Positions 1 through 5,582 of a stretch of 6,741 nucleotides of DNA are shown here, piece after piece. Where the stretch lies: positions 1 through 6,741 of the forward strand of contig JAILDD010000105.1 in NCBI GenBank assembly GCA_024689605.1, given 5' to 3'. Made by a program: the position numbers and the translations under genes. Under the pieces are notes generated by a model that was given only the letters and a program-made list of their open reading frames with translations, had not been told where the DNA came from and searched no databases. How positions within the stretch are numbered: position 1 is the stretch's first letter; each line of letters opens with the position of its first letter. The stretch comes from Lachnospiraceae bacterium. GTDB lineage: Bacteria > Bacillota_A > Clostridia > Lachnospirales > Lachnospiraceae.

Positions 1-1328
1 CCGTATCCTTTTTTTTCTGTACCGGGATATGGATTTACAGCCGTGGGACCAATATTTCTGTCATGGTGTTTCATGACTGCCGCAGTCATTTCATCCAACG
101 CCAGCCTTCTGAGTTTCTTAAGGACACTGACAGGTACAAAACTATCACCGTCATTCTCTATAGTAAGTCCCTCTATCACAAAGCACGTATCACCGGTCAT
201 TCTGATTTTGTCCGAAAGCATCTCGTCGGATACCGGAACGCCTGTAGCCTGCTGTACAACATTGCCTTTTACGGTTACCGTTCCGGTACTATCCTTCACA
301 TTTCTAAGGCTAAGCTCCAATTCCTCACCGCACTTTACTTTAAGCGTCCCTTCCAGTGGAACCTTCTTTTTTCCGGTAAGGTATTTATTTCTGATACGCG
401 TCTTAAGTTCGTCCGGGGTTTTCACATATGCCGGAGATTCCACAGATACCATTTCTCTGCCGTTATGCCTGAAATAATACCCTTCCTGCCTGTTCGAACG
501 TATATAAAGTTCATCTAGTATCTGTCTGTCATCCTCAGTGATCATTAAGTTTCCGGTTTTGCGGTACTCATCTATCAGCCGTCTGTATACAGATGTCACT
601 CCTGCAGAATACTCAGGACTCTTAAGCCTGCCTTCTATCTTGAAGGAATCTATGCCTGCATCGATCAGTTTATCAATATAAGTTGCGCTGCACATATCCT
701 TCATGCTTAAGTAATATGCCGGATCACTGTTTTCAATTTTATACATCTGCCTGCAGGGGCCTGCACATCTCCCTCTGTTGCCGCTCCTGCCGCCCGCAAG
801 GGAACTCATAAGGCACTTCCCGGAGTATGCATAACACATAGCACCGTGGATAAAGCATTCCACTTCCACGCCGGTCTTTTTTATCTCCTTTATCTCTGCA
901 AGCGACAGCTCCCTGGCCGGTACCACCCTGGACACGCCTCTGTCCATAAGCCATCTGCTGCCGCTCGCAGTCATCACAGCCATCTGTGTGCTGGCATGAA
1001 GCCCCAGCTCCGGGTAACGCTGCCTGAAAGCATGCAGTACCCCCAGGTCCTGTATAATACATGCATCAAGGCCGCTTTCATACAGCGGATCCATGATATC
1101 AAACAGATCAGGCAACTCGCTGTTGTACATTAGTATATTGGTTGTAAGATAGATTTTCCTGCCGAGAAGATGGGCATAGGATATCACGTCCTTTAGCTCA
1201 TCGACAGAAAGATTTTTGGCAGATGCCCTTGCGGAAAAGAGCTGAGCCCCCAGATAAACAGCATCAGCCCCCGCATTCAATGCGCCTATAGCACTCTCAT
1301 GATCACCTGCAGGAGAAAGAAGTTCCAT
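1..1328 (-). CDS. U32 family peptidase-like protein (RlhA/TrhP-related), C-terminus beyond window
   Basis: The frame is open from ATG 1328 to the window edge: 442 codons with no stop. It begins MELLSPAGD, the usual start of U32 proteins. Residues 157-175 fit the U32 signature E-x-F-x2-G-[SA]-[LIVM]-C-x4-G-x-C-x-[LIVM]-S exactly. Four conserved cysteines are visible (C165, C172, C188, C192), followed by LSMKDMC (207-213) and the family motif SFKIEGRLKSPEY (228-240). From about residue 300 the sequence resembles the extra C-terminal region (DUF3656-like) of long members such as RlhA. Known relatives RlhA and TrhP help hydroxylate a cytidine of 23S rRNA or the wobble uridine of tRNA. Peptidase activity is historical for the family and doubtful. 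Which RNA, if any, this protein serves cannot be read from the sequence. The start lies four bases after the zapA stop with no clear SD, which suggests coupling to zapA. Confidence 0.9.
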   Translation of the reverse strand, partial: MELLSPAGDHESAIGALNAGADAVYLGAQLFSARASAKNLSVDELKDVISYAHLLGRKIYLTTNILMYNSELPDLFDIMDPLYESGLDACIIQDLGVLHAFRQRYPELGLHASTQMAVMTASGSRWLMDRGVSRVVPARELSLAEIKEIKKTGVEVECFIHGAMCYAYSGKCLMSSLAGGRSGNRGRCAGPCRQMYKIENSDPAYYLSMKDMCSATYIDKLIDAGIDSFKIEGRLKSPEYSAGVTSVYRRLIDEYRKTGNLMITEDDRQILDELYIRSNRQEGYYFRHNGREMVSVESPAYVKTPDELKTRIRNKYLTGKKKVPLEGTLKVKCGEELELSLRNVKDSTGTVTVKGNVVQQATGVPVSDEMLSDKIRMTGDTCFVIEGLTIENDGDSFVPVSVLKKLRRLALDEMTAAVMKHHDRNIGPTAVNPYPGTEKKGY

Positions 1329-1332
1329 ATGA

Positions 1333-1755
1333 TCAATGTTTTATCGGATTATTGTTGCGGCCCTTTAATTCAAGCTGGAGTTCCATGACCTTCTTTTCAC
1401 TTTCCTTAAGTTCTTTCTGAACCTGGTCAAGCTTCTTTTTCATGTCATCAGCCATCATTGCTTTATTTATACTGTCATGCTTGATATCATCAAGGTCATT
1501 GTTCTTGGCTTTAAGCTCCTGCTCAAGCTCAACGATGCGTGCCTGTGCCTTCAGATAATCATCTGCAATATTGATTTCAAGCAGCCTGTGTCTTATATCG
1601 GGAGCAGCACCGTGAAAAGCCCTTACGTTCTCACATTCTTCAATCCTGTTATTGATGTAGTTAGCCACTTTCTGCATATACTCTTCGCTCTCGCAGCTAC
1701 TCATCGTCATAACTTTATTATCGATCAAGACTCTGATTGTCTTCTTATCTGCCAT
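1333..1755 (-). CDS. zapA: Cell division protein ZapA
   Basis: A 140-residue protein. The N-terminal part (about 5-65) has the ZapA fold pattern: KTIRVLIDNK, then SEEYMQKVANYINNRI. A long charged coiled coil follows (about 66-132), rich in Glu, Lys and Leu with heptad spacing. ZapA proteins bind FtsZ filaments in the cytoplasm and promote their bundling at mid-cell. The Firmicute form is often around 85 residues, so this C-terminal coiled coil is longer than usual, as in other clostridial members of the family. The ATG has a strong SD (AGGGGAG, 1762-1768) six bases upstream. The gene sits between ruvB and a U32-family gene, a common clostridial arrangement, and a promoter candidate lies at 1839-1867. 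Confidence 0.88.
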   Translation of the reverse strand: MADKKTIRVLIDNKVMTMSSCESEEYMQKVANYINNRIEECENVRAFHGAAPDIRHRLLEINIADDYLKAQARIVELEQELKAKNNDLDDIKHDSINKAMMADDMKKKLDQVQKELKESEKKVMELQLELKGRNNNPIKH

Positions 1756-1838
1756 TGTGCTCTCCCCTTTTGATTACTGTTGCATAAAAGTCCAATATCC
1801 TATCGGATAGTTCAACGTAATTATGTAAACCAACAAAT

Positions 1839-1867
1839 ATTATATACACATTGCCCGATTAAATCAA
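1839..1867 (-). promoter_or_regulatory. Sigma-A type promoter candidate for zapA
   Basis: On the minus strand TTGATT (1862-1867) is followed after exactly 17 bases by a perfect TATAAT (1839-1844). The -35 element lies in the last codons of ruvB and the spacer covers its stop codon. Predicted transcription start is near 1832, giving a 5' leader of about 77 bases before zapA. That leader holds a small inverted repeat, TATCC/GGATA (1796-1800 and 1805-1809), of unknown meaning. No terminator is visible after ruvB, so read-through from ruvB is also likely. Confidence 0.6.
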
Positions 1868-2887
1868 CCCTATATGATCATAAGCCTTATCTGTAGCAAC
1901 CCTTCCCCTCGGGGTTCTGTTGATATACCCGTTCTGCAGAAGATACGGCTCACAGACATCCTCTATCGTTCCTGAATCCTCACCGAGGGATGCTGCTATG
2001 GTATCAAGTCCCGCAGGCCCTCCGGCAAAGTTCTTTATCAGCATCTTAAGGTAATTACGGTCAAGCTCATCAAGTCCGTCCTTATCCACCTTCATAAGCT
2101 CCAGTGCGTATTCGGCGGCTTCCTTTGTGATCACTCCATCAAACTTTATCTGAGCAAAATCCCGCACCCTTTTAAGCATACGGTTGGCAAGCCTCGGGGT
2201 ACCCCTTGACCTTTTAGCCATTTCCATGGCACCTTCTTCAGTTATATCCACTGAAAGCTTTCCGGCAGAATTAAGTATTATCTGTTTAAGTTCTTCATGG
2301 GAATAGTATTCCAAATGCTCATTCAGTCCAAAGCGGTCACGAAGCGGCGCTGATAGCAGCCCCGATCTGGTAGTTGCTCCTATCAATGTAAAATGCGGGA
2401 GTTCCAGCCGCACAGATTTGGTAGACTCACCATTCTTGCCTATTATAATATCTATCTGGAAGTCCTCCATCGCAGGATATAACACTTCTTCCACTGTCCG
2501 GGGAAGCCTGTGTATCTCATCTATAAAGAGTACATCACCGGGCTGGAGATTATTAAGTATGGCAGCCAGCTCCCCGGGCTTTTCTATAGCGGGTCCGCTG
2601 GTGATTTTTATGCCTACCCCCATTTCATTTGCTATTATTCCCGCAAGAGTAGTCTTGCCCAGTCCGGGCGGTCCGAAAAAAAGCGCATGATCAAGGGACT
2701 CACCCCTCTGCAGGGCAGCCTTTATATAGACAGACAGATTGCTCTTTAATTTCTCCTGGCCGATATAGTCCTTTAAAAACTGAGGCCTTAGAGTAGTCTC
2801 TATCTTCTCGTCTTCTGCTGTAAATGATGTTTCTATCATTCTCCTGGGCATTTTCTCACATAGATTGCCGGAGCCGTTAACACTCAC
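1859..2887 (-). CDS. ruvB: Holliday junction branch migration ATPase RuvB
   Basis: A 342-residue AAA+ motor that forms hexameric rings on DNA at Holliday junctions and drives branch migration with RuvA. Visible motifs, numbered from the [15 protein letters not shown] (33-44), Walker A GPPGLGKT (72-79), Walker B with DEIH (123-126), GATTR (170-174), PLRDRFG (181-187, arginine-finger region), RGTPRLANR (228-236, sensor 2), and the C-terminal winged helix with RTPRGR (324-329). The start is uncertain. GTG 2887 overlaps the ruvA stop as GTGA but has no SD. ATG 2851 (codon 13, MPRRMIE) fits the usual family N-terminus better, because RuvB normally has about 20 residues before LRPQ, but it also lacks a strong SD. 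I give the longer form because of the overlap. No ruvC is present in the window. Confidence 0.96.
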   Translation of the reverse strand: MSVNGSGNLCEKMPRRMIETSFTAEDEKIETTLRPQFLKDYIGQEKLKSNLSVYIKAALQRGESLDHALFFGPPGLGKTTLAGIIANEMGVGIKITSGPAIEKPGELAAILNNLQPGDVLFIDEIHRLPRTVEEVLYPAMEDFQIDIIIGKNGESTKSVRLELPHFTLIGATTRSGLLSAPLRDRFGLNEHLEYYSHEELKQIILNSAGKLSVDITEEGAMEMAKRSRGTPRLANRMLKRVRDFAQIKFDGVITKEAAEYALELMKVDKDGLDELDRNYLKMLIKNFAGGPAGLDTIAASLGEDSGTIEDVCEPYLLQNGYINRTPRGRVATDKAYDHIGLI

Positions 2888-3501
2888 GGCTGTTTCATAT
2901 ATTTTAGTGCGGCCTTGATAAGCACATCCGAATCAGCTTCATTGCCAACGGCCTGCAGCGCCTTTGATACAGCCTGCATAGCTTCTCGCTTACTGTATCC
3001 TATTGCCATCAGAGCATCGCAGGTATCCTGCGCCGCACCATTGTCCATTACAGTTTCTTCCGGTACGGAGACAGAGCTTCCACCCGGAATATACTTTCCT
3101 GGATCAATCTTATTTCTAAGATCTACGATAAGTCTTTCCGCAGTCTTGGATGAGACACCCTTTGCTTTGGAAAGTGTCTTAGCATCTCCGGATATGATTG
3201 CCGTCCCAACCTGTTCCGGACTGAGCACAGAAAGAAGCGCCATGCCGGCTTTCGGTCCCACACCGCTTACTGTTATCAGAAGCTTAAACAGATCAAGCTC
3301 ATCCCATGTCGGAAAGCCATACAGGGACAGCGCATCCTGGGTAAGGAATGTATAGGTATAAACCACCGTTTCATCTCCCACAGACGGCAGATAGTCCATC
3401 CTGCCTTCGGGGAAAAAAATATTATATCCTATCCCCGAAGTTTCAATAACAATATGCCCCGGTGCCTTCTGCACCAGTATTCCTTTGAAATATGCGTACA
3501 T
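2884..3501 (-). CDS. ruvA: Holliday junction branch migration complex subunit RuvA
   Basis: A 205-residue protein of standard length that binds the four-way junction as a tetramer and loads RuvB. The N-terminal OB fold (about 1-64) starts [10 protein letters not shown]. The middle domain has two helix-hairpin-helix motifs, SGVGPKAG (79-86) and [11 protein letters not shown] (114-124). A poorly conserved linker (about 135-155) leads to the C-terminal three-helix domain (about 157-203) that contacts RuvB. The ATG shares its first base with the leuD stop (TGATG), and no SD can be seen in the leuD end just upstream, so translation probably depends on ribosomes finishing leuD. The stop overlaps the GTG start candidate of ruvB. 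Confidence 0.96.
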   Translation of the reverse strand: MYAYFKGILVQKAPGHIVIETSGIGYNIFFPEGRMDYLPSVGDETVVYTYTFLTQDALSLYGFPTWDELDLFKLLITVSGVGPKAGMALLSVLSPEQVGTAIISGDAKTLSKAKGVSSKTAERLIVDLRNKIDPGKYIPGGSSVSVPEETVMDNGAAQDTCDALMAIGYSKREAMQAVSKALQAVGNEADSDVLIKAALKYMKQP

Positions 3502-3992
3502 CAGTCTGCGTTTGAATTAAGGTAATTTACAAGGCCCTCAGCTTTGATGATCTTCTGCATGAATTCAGGGAAAGCCTGCCCTTTAAAAGTCTCACCCGTA
3601 GTTTTGTCAGTTATGACGCCGTCATCAAAATTAACTTCAACTTCATCTCCATCCTTTATTGCTGCCGCCGCAGCCGGGCACTCAAGTATGGGAAGTCCTA
3701 TATTAATGGCATTCCTGTAGAATATCCTTGCAAAAGTGTCCGCTATAACGCAGCTTACTCCCGCTGCCTTAATCGCTATGGGCGCATGCTCTCTGGATGA
3801 ACCGCAGCCGAAATTCTTGTCAGCCACGATGATATCGCCCTTCTTAACCTTCTTCACAAATTCTGCGTCTATATCTTCCATGCAGTGCTGCGCAAGTTCT
3901 GCAGGATCAGATGAATTCAGATACCTTGCGGGTATTATAACGTCAGTATCAACATTGTCACCGAATTTAAAAACTCTTCCTTCAGCTTTCAT
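3501..3992 (-). CDS. leuD: 3-isopropylmalate dehydratase small subunit LeuD
   Basis: A 163-residue swivel-domain subunit. With LeuC it isomerises 2-isopropylmalate to 3-isopropylmalate in leucine synthesis. Visible motifs are [14 protein letters not shown] (12-25), [11 protein letters not shown] (61-71, the substrate-binding loop) and [17 protein letters not shown] (85-101). The length fits the short LeuD form that pairs with 420-residue LeuC. The loop after PAR reads YLNS (24-27). This loop separates isopropylmalate from homoaconitate enzymes in the family, and I cannot assign specificity beyond the leucine context. The start is ATG 3992 with SD AAAGGTG (3997-4003). The gene lies 47 bases after leuC and overlaps ruvA by one base. 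Confidence 0.95.
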   Translation of the reverse strand: MKAEGRVFKFGDNVDTDVIIPARYLNSSDPAELAQHCMEDIDAEFVKKVKKGDIIVADKNFGCGSSREHAPIAIKAAGVSCVIADTFARIFYRNAINIGLPILECPAAAAAIKDGDEVEVNFDDGVITDKTTGETFKGQAFPEFMQKIIKAEGLVNYLNSNAD

Positions 3993-4005
3993 ATATCACC
4001 TTTCC

Positions 4006-4020
4006 GCCGTTTTTAACGGC
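4006..4020 (-). other. Small hairpin between leuC and leuD
   Basis: A perfect inverted repeat GCCGTT / AACGGC with a three-base loop lies in the 47-base leuC-leuD gap, ending two bases before the leuD SD region. It has no trailing T-run on the minus strand, so it does not look like a terminator. It could protect the 3' end of leuC mRNA or tune leuD translation; both are inference. Confidence 0.4.
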
Positions 4021-4039
4021 TCAGTATTCTTTTGTAACT

Positions 4040-5299
4040 TCAGATTTCCTCAGGGGATGCTATGCGTCCGGCAATGGCTGACGCCGCAGCAACAGCAGGG
4101 CTTGCCAGATAAATCTCACTCTTTACATGTCCCATTCTTCCGACAAAGTTCCTATTGGTGGTGGAAACGCATCTTTCTCCTTCTGCCAGGATGCCCATGT
4201 ATCCGCCAAGGCAAGGGCCGCAGGTAGGTGTGCTCACCACAGCACCTGCCTCTATGAAAGTCTTAAGCAGACCTTCTTCCATAGCCTGCATGTATATACT
4301 CTGGGTTGCAGGGATTATGATACAGCGCATACCCTTCGCAATATGCTTTCCCTTAAGTATGGAAGCAGCAATGCGCATATCATCAATGCGTCCGTTTGTG
4401 CATGAACCGATGACCACCTGGTCAATGGCTATATCACCGCAGTCATCTATAGTATGTGTATTCTCCGGCAGATGAGGGAAAGCAACCGTAGGCTTAAGCT
4501 TGTCCAGCTCTATGGTATATTCCTCATCATATACAGCATCCGCATCAGCTTCATATACATTCCACTGACGTGTAGTATGCTCTTTAAGATACTCAAGGGT
4601 CTTATCATCCACAGGGAAGATGCCGTTCTTTCCGCCGGCTTCGATTGCCATATTCGCGATAGTGAAACGATCATCCATTGAAAGATACTGAATGCCATCC
4701 CCCACAAATTCCATGGATTTATAAAGAGCACCGTCCACACCTATCATGCCGATGATATGAAGTATTATGTCCTTTCCGGATATCCACTTTGCAGGCTTTC
4801 CTGTAAGATTAAATTTTATTGCTGACGGAACCTTGAACCAGGCTTTACCCGTAGACATTCCCGCCGCCATATCAGTAGAACCTACACCGGTTGAGAAAGC
4901 ACCCACAGCACCGTATGTACAGGTGTGGGAATCTGCTCCGATTATCACATCGCCGGGAACAGTCAGGCCTTTTTCCGGAAGAAGGGCATGCTCTATGCCC
5001 ATCTCTCCCACTTCAAAATAATTAGTGATTTCATTCTTTCTTGCAAACTCCCGGACACATTTACAGTGTTCTGCAGACTTTATATCCTTGTTAGGGACAA
5101 AATGGTCCGGCACCAGTGCGATCTTATCCTTATCGAATACGGTCTGCTTTGAAAATTTATCCATCTCATGAATGGCTACGGGGCTGGTTATATCGTTGCC
5201 CAGCACCAGATCCAGGTCACACATTATAAGCTGTCCGGCTTCAACCTTTTCCAGCCCCGCACCATGTGCAAGGATCTTCTGTGTCATCGTCATTCCCAT
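4040..5299 (-). CDS. leuC: 3-isopropylmalate dehydratase large subunit LeuC
   Basis: A 419-residue aconitase-family protein that carries the [4Fe-4S] cluster and most of the active site of isopropylmalate isomerase (cytoplasmic, leucine pathway). It begins [11 protein letters not shown] and continues with [14 protein letters not shown] (30-43) and [15 protein letters not shown] (121-135). The three cluster ligands are visible: C300 in [10 protein letters not shown], and C360 and C363 in TCGPCLGG. The C-terminus has [11 protein letters not shown] (381-391). The length is that of the 420-residue HacA-like class, not the roughly 465-residue E. coli class. I chose ATG 5299 because the family N-terminus begins there and GGAGGAG (5310-5316) lies ten bases upstream. 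A longer frame back to a TTG at 5350 only reads through the hairpin element. leuA and leuB are not in the window. Confidence 0.97.
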   Translation of the reverse strand: MGMTMTQKILAHGAGLEKVEAGQLIMCDLDLVLGNDITSPVAIHEMDKFSKQTVFDKDKIALVPDHFVPNKDIKSAEHCKCVREFARKNEITNYFEVGEMGIEHALLPEKGLTVPGDVIIGADSHTCTYGAVGAFSTGVGSTDMAAGMSTGKAWFKVPSAIKFNLTGKPAKWISGKDIILHIIGMIGVDGALYKSMEFVGDGIQYLSMDDRFTIANMAIEAGGKNGIFPVDDKTLEYLKEHTTRQWNVYEADADAVYDEEYTIELDKLKPTVAFPHLPENTHTIDDCGDIAIDQVVIGSCTNGRIDDMRIAASILKGKHIAKGMRCIIIPATQSIYMQAMEEGLLKTFIEAGAVVSTPTCGPCLGGYMGILAEGERCVSTTNRNFVGRMGHVKSEIYLASPAVAAASAIAGRIASPEEI

Positions 5300-5301
5300 T
5301 G

Positions 5302-5436
5302 TTATATTACTCCTCCATGCCGAGCACTTTGTGCGAGGCACGCGCGGCAAATATCAGATTTGCCGCTGCGATATGGCGATTTGGGCTCGACACAAATCGC
5401 TGGTGAAAAATCGACTCTTTCAGAACGATTTTTCAC
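5302..5436 (-). CDS. Possible 44-residue ORF in leuC leader
   Basis: GTG 5436 is preceded by a near-ideal SD, AAGGAGG (5442-5448), at five bases. The frame runs 44 codons to TAA, ending two bases before the leuC ATG, and the leuC SD lies inside its last codons. The product is basic, with Cys at 15, 30 and 33 (a CxxC at 30-33), no signal peptide and no membrane segment. It has one Leu, so it is not a leucine-codon attenuator peptide of the usual kind. Nearly the whole frame is made of the four hairpins at 5318-5436, so the peptide may be only the reading of a structured DNA repeat. I do not recognise a function. If translated, it would couple to leuC. Confidence 0.35.
   Translation of the reverse strand: MKNRSERVDFSPAICVEPKSPYRSGKSDICRACLAQSARHGGVI
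5318..5436. repeat. Array of four hairpins in leuC leader (possible small inserted element)
   Basis: Four inverted repeats follow one another with gaps of 2-9 bases. D: 5403-5413 with 5426-5436 (GTGAAAAATCG / CGATTTTTCAC, 11 bp perfect, 12-base loop). C: 5376-5383 with 5393-5400 (GCGATTTG / CAAATCGC, 8 bp). B: 5344-5352 with 5358-5366 (GCGGCAAAT / ATTTGCCGC, 9 bp, 5-base loop). A: 5318-5321 with 5337-5340 plus 5324-5327 with 5331-5334 (TGCC-GA-GCAC / GTGC-GA-GGCA). Nearly all 119 bases can fold. CCTCC stands on both sides (5312-5316 and 5442-5446). None of the hairpins has the T-run of a terminator. It could be a dispersed repeat, a structured leader RNA, or both. Confidence 0.6.
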
Positions 5437-5484
5437 ACTAACCTCCTTAATATACTTAGGCCGAAAACTGACTATCAGTACCAC

Positions 5485-5514
5485 ACTACAGCTAACACCA
5501 TTTCCTACAGTCAA
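5485..5514 (-). promoter_or_regulatory. Weaker second promoter candidate for leuC
   Basis: TTGACT (5509-5514, five of six consensus bases) and TGTAGT (5485-5490, four of six) are separated by 18 bases on the minus strand. Just downstream, at 5467-5479, lies the short inverted repeat ACTGA-N3-TCAGT followed by TTTT, which could be an operator or a weak pause site. The evidence is only motif matching. Confidence 0.3.
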
Positions 5515-5552
5515 TTTCACATGATAACAGCCACTGTCGGCACATAGAACAT

Positions 5553-5581
5553 ATTATAGTAAACATAATTCAAAAAAACAA
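5553..5581 (-). promoter_or_regulatory. Promoter candidate for leuC leader transcript
   Basis: A perfect TATAAT (5553-5558) with TTGTTT (5576-5581) 17 bases upstream on the minus strand, directly after the stop codon of the NRPS-like gene. Predicted start is near 5546, which gives a leader of about 247 bases before leuC. The rest of the gap (5437-5552) shows no T-box core followed by a terminator and no terminator I can defend. Confidence 0.45.
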
Positions 5582-5582
5582 A

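Noticed and set aside
43..518. Plus-strand ORFs of 144 and 151 codons
   Set aside because: Both lie opposite the U32-family coding sequence, have no SD and resemble no protein family.
739..1062. Minus-strand ORF of 107 codons inside the U32 gene
   Set aside because: It lies in another frame of the same strand, within a continuous open frame that matches the U32 signature exactly.
2915..3355. Plus-strand ORF of 146 codons opposite ruvA
   Set aside because: Ser/Ala/Thr-rich shadow of ruvA codons, with no start signal.
3736..4227. Plus-strand ORF of 163 codons across leuD/leuC
   Set aside because: It is antisense to two clearly identified genes and has low-complexity composition typical of a shadow frame.
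4040..5350. Longer LeuC beginning at TTG 5350
   Set aside because: The extra 17 residues are the out-of-frame reading of the hairpin element. The family N-terminus and the SD both point to ATG 5299.
5403..5436. Hairpin D as a rho-independent terminator
   Set aside because: The stem is A/T-rich with a 12-base loop and no T-run on either side in the direction of transcription.
5302..5520. 72-codon version of the leader ORF starting at ATG 5520
   Set aside because: No SD at that start, and it would span the second promoter candidate. The GTG at 5436 has a far better SD.
5437..5552. T-box leucine riboswitch upstream of leuC, suggested by GTGTGGTACTG on the minus strand
   Set aside because: Only a loose resemblance to the T-box core. 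The leader is too short for stem I, and no terminator/antiterminator pair with a T-run follows.
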